From VGBK01 sp043810615 (GTDB lineage: Bacteria > Actinomycetota > Acidimicrobiia > Spongiisociales > UBA11373): 23,668 nt of DNA. Shown in pieces: positions 19,640-23,668 of this stretch. The notes below the pieces were generated by a model. That model had not been told where the DNA came from, searched no databases, and worked only from the letters and a program-made list of their open reading frames with translations. The stretch is from contig JBDROA010000183.1 in the NCBI GenBank assembly GCA_043810615.1, positions 1 through 23,668 of the forward strand, in the 5' to 3' direction. A program made the position numbers and the translations under genes. Position 1 is the stretch's first letter; each line of letters begins with the position of its first letter.

Positions 19640-21774
19640 GCCGCACCTGGCGCCTGGTGGCGGTGGGGACCATCTTCGCCTCCCTCTTCGCCGTGCTCGT
19701 GCTGCGCCTGTGGTACTTGCAGGTCAGCACCCTGGCGTCGGCCCTCGAGGTGGCCGAGCAGCAGCAGATCCGGGTAGTGGTTGTCGAGGCTCCGCGCGGC
19801 GACATCTACGACCGCACCGGCGAGGTGCTGCTGGCCGGCACCGTGGCCTCTCGGCGGATCGTGATCGACCGCAAGCTGGTGCCGGAGGAGCGGGAAGAGA
19901 GCTTGATCAACCACATGGCCGCCTTGCTGGGCATGCCGGCGACCGACATCCGGGCCCGGTTCGACGAGGCCGGCGCCGGCGCTCGTTTCCCTCTGGGGGA
20001 GGAGGTCTCCGAGTCGGTGGCGGTCTTCGTCCTGGAGCACATCGAGGACTTCCCCGGAGTGGTGGTCGAGCCGGTGCCGGTGCGGGTCTACCCGGAGGGG
20101 GAGACCGCGGCCCACGTCGTGGGCTACATCGGGTCCCCCGCCGAGGACGACCTGGAGCGCCCGGGGATCACCGTTCGGGACCGGGTGGGCCGCTTCGGCA
20201 TCGAGAAGGAGTACGACAGCCTGCTGCGGGGCACCTCCGGGCGGATCACCTACCGGGTCAATGCCGGCGGCGAGGTCCTCGGGATCATCGACGAGGTGGC
20301 CCCGCGCGCCGGGGGCACCGCAACCACGACCATCGACTTCGCTCTGCAGGAGTTCGTGGAGCAGGCCCTGTACGACGGCCTCTCCCTGTCGCGCCGCGAC
20401 GGCAAGGAGCCGGTGCGGGCGGCGGCGGTGGTGATCGACCCGCGCGACGGGTCGGTGCTGGCGCTGGCCTCTGTGCCGGCCTACGACCCCAGCCTCTTCT
20501 CCACGGGCCGGATCAGCGACGAGGAGTGGGCCCGCCTGCAGACGACGGCGGCACTGAACAACTTCGCCATCCAGGGCCTCTACCCGCCGGCGTCGGCCTT
20601 CAAGGTGGTGCCCTACACCCTGGCGCTGGAGATGGAGATCTACCCCACGGTGGAACAGGACCAGTACGCCGACCGTCTCGATCCCGGCGACCCGACCTCC
20701 TTCTACGCCGACGGCGACCTGCAGTTCCCCAACACCCCGATCCTGAAGGACTGGAAGGTGCACGGGCTGGTGAACATCCACACCTCTCTGCAGGTGTCGT
20801 CGGACAACTACTACTGGGGCATCGCTCTGGAGGTGTGGGACCGGGCCGGGCTCGACTGGAGTGAGAACCTGCTCCAGGACTGGTCCCGCTCCCTGGGCTT
20901 CGGCGCCCCCACCGGGATCGACCTGCCCTTCGAGCAGGTCGGCATAGTCCCCGACCGGGAGTGGTTCCAGTACCACCAGGTCAACAAGACGGGGCTGGTG
21001 CGGTTGGAGGGCCCGTGGTCGGGCGGCGACCTCATGAACGTGGCCATCGGCCAGGGCGCCATGGTGTGCACCCCGCTGCAGCTGGCCAACGCGTTCGCCG
21101 CCCTGGTGAACGGGGGCACGCTGTGGCGCCCCCGGGTGGTCGCCGAGATCCACAATTCGGCCGGTGAGACGATCTTCACCAATCTGCCGAGCGTGGTGGG
21201 CCTGGTCGACATCGCGCCGGAGACCGTGGCCAGCCTGCTGGCCGACCTGCACGGGGTGGTCGCTTCCGAGAAGGGCACGGCGTACCGCGCCTTCCTGGAC
21301 TTCGGGGAGAGCGCCGCACGGGTGGGCGGCAAGACCGGAACCGCCCAGATCCGGCTGCCGGCCCGCCAGATCGTGATCGACCGAGCCCTGGTCCCCGCGG
21401 GGCGCGAGGAGGAACTGATCGGCAACCTCGCGGTGCTGCTCGGAGTGCCGGTGGCCGAGATCCGGGCCCGGTTCGAGGAAGGAGCGGTCGATGGCTCGTT
21501 CGTCCTCGACGACGACATCTCGGAGGCGGCCGCTTCATTCGTCGCGGAACGGCCGGGGGACTTCCCGGGTCTCGTGGTCGAATCGATACCCGAGGTCGAC
21601 AGCGCCTGGTTCGTGGGGGTGGCCCCCCTCGACGACCCGCAGTACATCGTGGCGGTGGTCATCGAGGAGGGGGGCAGTGGTGGGAAGATCGCCGCTCCGA
21701 CGGCCCGGGCCATCCTGCAGTTCCTCATGGGCGAAGAAGTGGACGCCATCCGGGGCGGCGAGGAGACAGACTGA
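19636..21774 (+). CDS. mrdA: Penicillin-binding protein 2 (elongasome transpeptidase) with a duplicated pedestal segment inserted after KTG
   Basis: PBP2 cross-links peptidoglycan during cell elongation together with RodA. The 712-residue protein has an N-terminal anchor (about 8-31), the pedestal (EAPRGDIYDRTGEVL at 51-65, onward to about 240) and the transpeptidase domain with SAFK (Ser320 nucleophile, Lys323), SDN (389-391) and KTG (566-568). All three catalytic motifs are intact. Normally KTGTAQ is followed within about 10 residues by the strand AWFVGxAP. Here 83 residues (572-654) intervene, and 577-652 align without gaps to 73-148 of the same protein, with 41 of 76 identical by hand count. 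The frame is open throughout, and AWFVGVAPLDDPQYIVAVVIEEG resumes at 657. ATG 19636 overlaps the mreD stop; the open frame upstream is not homologous to PBP2. The first motif reads PPASAFK rather than the usual PPGSTFK. Confidence 0.95.
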   Translation: MSRTWRLVAVGTIFASLFAVLVLRLWYLQVSTLASALEVAEQQQIRVVVVEAPRGDIYDRTGEVLLAGTVASRRIVIDRKLVPEEREESLINHMAALLGMPATDIRARFDEAGAGARFPLGEEVSESVAVFVLEHIEDFPGVVVEPVPVRVYPEGETAAHVVGYIGSPAEDDLERPGITVRDRVGRFGIEKEYDSLLRGTSGRITYRVNAGGEVLGIIDEVAPRAGGTATTTIDFALQEFVEQALYDGLSLSRRDGKEPVRAAAVVIDPRDGSVLALASVPAYDPSLFSTGRISDEEWARLQTTAALNNFAIQGLYPPASAFKVVPYTLALEMEIYPTVEQDQYADRLDPGDPTSFYADGDLQFPNTPILKDWKVHGLVNIHTSLQVSSDNYYWGIALEVWDRAGLDWSENLLQDWSRSLGFGAPTGIDLPFEQVGIVPDREWFQYHQVNKTGLVRLEGPWSGGDLMNVAIGQGAMVCTPLQLANAFAALVNGGTLWRPRVVAEIHNSAGETIFTNLPSVVGLVDIAPETVASLLADLHGVVASEKGTAYRAFLDFGESAARVGGKTGTAQIRLPARQIVIDRALVPAGREEELIGNLAVLLGVPVAEIRARFEEGAVDGSFVLDDDISEAAASFVAERPGDFPGLVVESIPEVDSAWFVGVAPLDDPQYIVAVVIEEGGSGGKIAAPTARAILQFLMGEEVDAIRGGEETD
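19852..20079 (+). repeat. Intragenic repeat in mrdA, copy 1 (pedestal, residues 73-148)
   Basis: This is the native copy, in the normal pedestal position after APRGDIYDRTG. It is related to 21364-21591 at a constant offset of 1512 bp. Exact runs include 17 nt at 19948-19964 (matching 21460-21476) and a 15-nt run around ATCGTGATCGACC. Confidence 0.85.
21364..21591 (+). repeat. Intragenic repeat in mrdA, copy 2 (insertion after KTG, residues 577-652)
   Basis: This is the extra copy, in the loop that follows the beta-3 strand bearing KTG. It keeps IVIDR, LVP, REE, LLG, IRARF, SE and DFPG...VVE in the same spacing as copy 1. The divergence between copies, with no gaps or stops, points to long retention under selection, or to a donor that was a related PBP gene. 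Confidence 0.85.
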
Positions 21775-22934
21775 TGGTGACCGCGGCGGAGTTCGGCCGC
21801 AAGGCCCACCGGCCTCGCTCCCGGCCGGACTTCGTGCTGGCGTTCGGGGTTGCCGCCCTGAGCGCGCTGGGGCTGCTGATGATCTACACGGTCACTGCTC
21901 CCCGGAACGATGCCGCGGGACTGGACCCCGGCGGCGACATGGTGCGCCAGGCGCTCGTCATGGCCGTCGGCGTGGTGGTGTTCATCGTCGCCTCGTTCAT
22001 CAGCGACCGGCAGTGGAAGGCCCTGGCTCCCTACGCGTATGCCGGGACGGTGCTGCTCCTCCTGCTGGTGTTGACCCCGATCGGCGCCCTGCGCTCCGGG
22101 GCGCAGCGGTGGATCCCGCTGGGCCTGATCGACTTGCAGCCCTCCGAGTTCGCCAAACCGGCCATGATCCTCGCCCTGGCAGCGTTGCTCTCGTCGGTGG
22201 AGGGCACTCGGGTGCGCTGGGCCCGCATCGGCCAGACCCTCGGCCTCATGGCCGTGCCTTCGGCGCTCATCTTCGTGCAGCCGGACCTGGGCACGATGCT
22301 GACGTTCGGTTTCATCGCCCTGGTGATGCTCTTCGTGGCGGGCATCACCGTTCGCCAGTTGGCGCTGCTCCTCGTGGGGGCGCTCATCGCCGTGGTGGTC
22401 GCCTTCCAGTTGGACATCCTGAAGGACTATCAGTTGGACCGGCTCACCGGCTTCCTCAACTCCGGCGAGGCCGAGCTGACCTTGAACTACAACCAGACGC
22501 AGAGTCAGATCGCCATCGCCAGCGGGGGGATGTTCGGCAGGGGCCTCTCCCAGGGCATCCAGACCAACGGCGCCTTCGTGCCGGCCCAGCGCACCGATTT
22601 CATCTTCACCGCGGTGGCCGAGCAGCTGGGGTTCGCGGGCTCGGCGGCAGTGCTGGCCCTGTTCGCCCTCATCGTGTGGCGGCTGCTGATGACCGCCGCT
22701 GCGGCCCGGGACCGCTTCGGGCACCTGCTGGGTGTGGGCATGGCGGCCATGGTGGTCTTCCACGTGTTCGTCAACGTGGGGATGACCCAGCGCCTGATGC
22801 CGGTCACCGGGCTGCCCCTGCCGCTGATGAGCTACGGCGGTTCGTTCTACCTCGCTATGGCGCTCGGCCTGGGAATGACGCACGCCATCTGGCTGCGGCG
22901 CTCCCCGGTTCCCGGCGAGCGGTTCTTGCTGTAG
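21774..22934 (+). CDS. rodA: Peptidoglycan glycosyltransferase RodA (SEDS family)
   Basis: RodA polymerises lipid II into glycan strands in complex with PBP2. The 386-residue membrane protein has about ten hydrophobic spans and the SEDS signatures: LQPSEFAKPAMIL, FVQPDLGTML, QRTDFIFTAVAEQLGF (Asp275 by count, the likely catalytic Asp) and the C-terminal MPVTGLPLPLMSYGGS. ATG 21774 overlaps the mrdA stop by 1 nt (TGATG), with AGGAG about 9 nt upstream. It could be called FtsW by similarity, but linkage to mreBCD-mrdA makes RodA the natural assignment. The large extracytoplasmic loop (about 220-275: LDRLTGFLNSGEAELTLNYNQTQSQIAIASGGMFGRG) is normal. Confidence 0.95.
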   Translation: MVTAAEFGRKAHRPRSRPDFVLAFGVAALSALGLLMIYTVTAPRNDAAGLDPGGDMVRQALVMAVGVVVFIVASFISDRQWKALAPYAYAGTVLLLLLVLTPIGALRSGAQRWIPLGLIDLQPSEFAKPAMILALAALLSSVEGTRVRWARIGQTLGLMAVPSALIFVQPDLGTMLTFGFIALVMLFVAGITVRQLALLLVGALIAVVVAFQLDILKDYQLDRLTGFLNSGEAELTLNYNQTQSQIAIASGGMFGRGLSQGIQTNGAFVPAQRTDFIFTAVAEQLGFAGSAAVLALFALIVWRLLMTAAAARDRFGHLLGVGMAAMVVFHVFVNVGMTQRLMPVTGLPLPLMSYGGSFYLAMALGLGMTHAIWLRRSPVPGERFLL

Positions 22935-22973
22935 AAGGCCGGCGAGGCCGGGCGCCCCAGGCTGCCGCCAGGC

Positions 22974-22979
22974 TACGCT
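22974..22979 (+). promoter_or_regulatory. -10 box of tdk, leaderless
   Basis: TACGCT ends 6 nt before the ATG at 22986, so the start site would coincide with the start codon. There is no Shine-Dalgarno sequence in the gap and no clear -35. Confidence 0.4.
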
Positions 22980-22985
22980 GTGCTC

Positions 22986-23567
22986 ATGGATCGGCGGGAC
23001 TCCCGAGGCTGGGTCGAGGTCATTTGCGGGCCCATGTTCTCCGGGAAGAGCGAGGAGCTCATCCGCCGCATGGTGCGCTACCAGATCGCCCGGATCCCTA
23101 CGCAGACCTTCAAGCCGGTCATCGACGACCGCTACGCGAAAGCCGAGGTCGTCTCGCACAGCGCCCTCTCGGTGGCCGCCGAACCGGTGGCCGACAGCGG
23201 GGGGCTGCTGCGGGCGGTGCAGGATCGCACCGTCGTGGTGGGCATCGATGAAGGGCAGTTCTTCGACGTCGGCCTGGTGGAGGTGGTGGAGCGGCTGGCG
23301 GCTTCGGGCAAGCGGGTGATCGTGGCCGGCCTCGACCTCGACTACCTGGGCCGGCCCTTCGAGCCGATCCCGACGCTGATGACCCGGGCCGAGTACGTCA
23401 CCAAGAGCCTGGCGGTGTGTCACCGCTGCGGCGGGGACGGCATGTTCACCCAGCGGGTCATCCAGTCCGACGAACTGGTGGTGCTTGGGGCCGAGGGGGC
23501 TTACGAGGCCCGCTGCCGGTACTGCTACACGCCGGGGGAGTCCCACCAGGAGCGCCTGGCCCTCTGA
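22986..23567 (+). CDS. tdk: Thymidine kinase
   Basis: Tdk phosphorylates thymidine (and deoxyuridine) with ATP, salvaging it to dTMP. The 193-residue protein is a complete type II (TK1-like) enzyme: P-loop GPMFSGKS (15-22), IDEGQFFD with catalytic Glu89, the DYLGRPFEPIP lasso region (119-129), and a structural zinc site formed by Cys145, Cys148, Cys177 and Cys180 (CHRC and CRYC). ATG 22986 is chosen over GTG 22980 because the TACGCT box lies immediately upstream and would overlap or crowd the earlier start. It is 51 bp after rodA in the same direction but appears to have its own promoter; no functional link to the mre operon is expected. Confidence 0.95.
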   Translation: MDRRDSRGWVEVICGPMFSGKSEELIRRMVRYQIARIPTQTFKPVIDDRYAKAEVVSHSALSVAAEPVADSGGLLRAVQDRTVVVGIDEGQFFDVGLVEVVERLAASGKRVIVAGLDLDYLGRPFEPIPTLMTRAEYVTKSLAVCHRCGGDGMFTQRVIQSDELVVLGAEGAYEARCRYCYTPGESHQERLAL

Positions 23568-23582
23568 GGGGCCCGGTGCCCC
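23568..23582 (+). terminator. Weak hairpin after tdk
   Basis: GGGGC (23568-23572) and GCCCC (23578-23582) pair around CCGGT immediately after the tdk stop. There is no T-tract, so termination is only possible, not shown. No gene is recognisable from 23583 to the end of the window. Confidence 0.3.
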
Positions 23583-23668
23583 CATCGGCAGGGGTTGCGC
23601 CGGCTTGGGGACCCACCGTGGTAACCTCGCCCGGCCGCCGCCGGCGCCACGATTTGACCGGCCGGCGG

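Noticed and set aside
20811..23585. Long open frame on the minus strand (924 codons) opposite mrdA, rodA and tdk
   Set aside because: The + strand genes have full catalytic motifs and coupled starts; the antisense product is His/Gly/Arg-rich with no recognisable domain.
23595..23659. TTGCGC ... TAACCT (23622-23627) and TTGACC (23654-23659) near the window end
   Set aside because: The TTGCGC-TAACCT spacing is 21 bp, no start codon follows at leaderless distance, and the window ends before any gene can be seen.

Overview
The window is GC-rich chromosomal DNA from a member of the Actinomycetota. Three things point there: the order tig-clpP-clpX ... valS-folC-ndk-mreB-mreC-mreD-mrdA-rodA, promoters of the form TANNNT placed a few bases before start codons (leaderless mRNAs), and the actinobacterial type of VanW domain. 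A deep-branching class such as Acidimicrobiia would fit, but this is inferred from gene order only. Almost everything is housekeeping. No gene-free stretch exceeds 300 bases.

Layout. 1-1012: the 3' part of rph and rdgB (overlapping pair, + strand), followed by an intrinsic terminator. 1136-4314: two cell-envelope genes, a secreted protein with PKD-like, RTX and VanW parts, and an unrecognised three-span membrane protein. 4366-6986, minus strand: tRNA-Leu, a pyruvate-phosphate-dikinase-like gene whose C-terminal barrel is replaced by other domains, and tRNA-Lys with a second copy of its 3' end 157 bp away. 7070-8482, + strand: a methyltransferase and a tRNA cluster (Pro, Gly, Arg, His). 8537-11837: tig-clpP-clpX, the protein folding and degradation operon. 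11902-12448: a MazEF-type toxin-antitoxin pair inserted between clpX and valS, with a clear promoter/operator. 12701-22934: valS, folC, ndk and the rod-shape operon mreBCD-mrdA-rodA, which directs lateral wall synthesis. 22986-23567: tdk, then 100 bp with no recognisable gene.

How the genes work together. Trigger factor, ClpP and ClpX form one protein quality-control unit. MreB filaments, MreC/MreD, the transpeptidase PBP2 (MrdA) and the glycosyltransferase RodA form the elongasome; the last four genes are translationally coupled by overlaps of 1-4 nt. RdgB cleans deoxynucleotide pools, while Ndk and Tdk supply them.

The most unusual observation is in mrdA. About 80 residues are inserted directly after the KTG active-site motif, and they are an ungapped, diverged copy of the protein's own N-terminal pedestal segment (residues 73-148 repeated at 577-652, about 54% identical by hand count). 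I know of no described class B PBP with a pedestal module inside the transpeptidase domain. Other points worth a second look are the PKD-RTX-VanW fusion, the barrel-less PpdK with a winged-helix C-terminus, the palindromic operator at the toxin-antitoxin start codon, and the tRNA-Lys 3'-end duplication.
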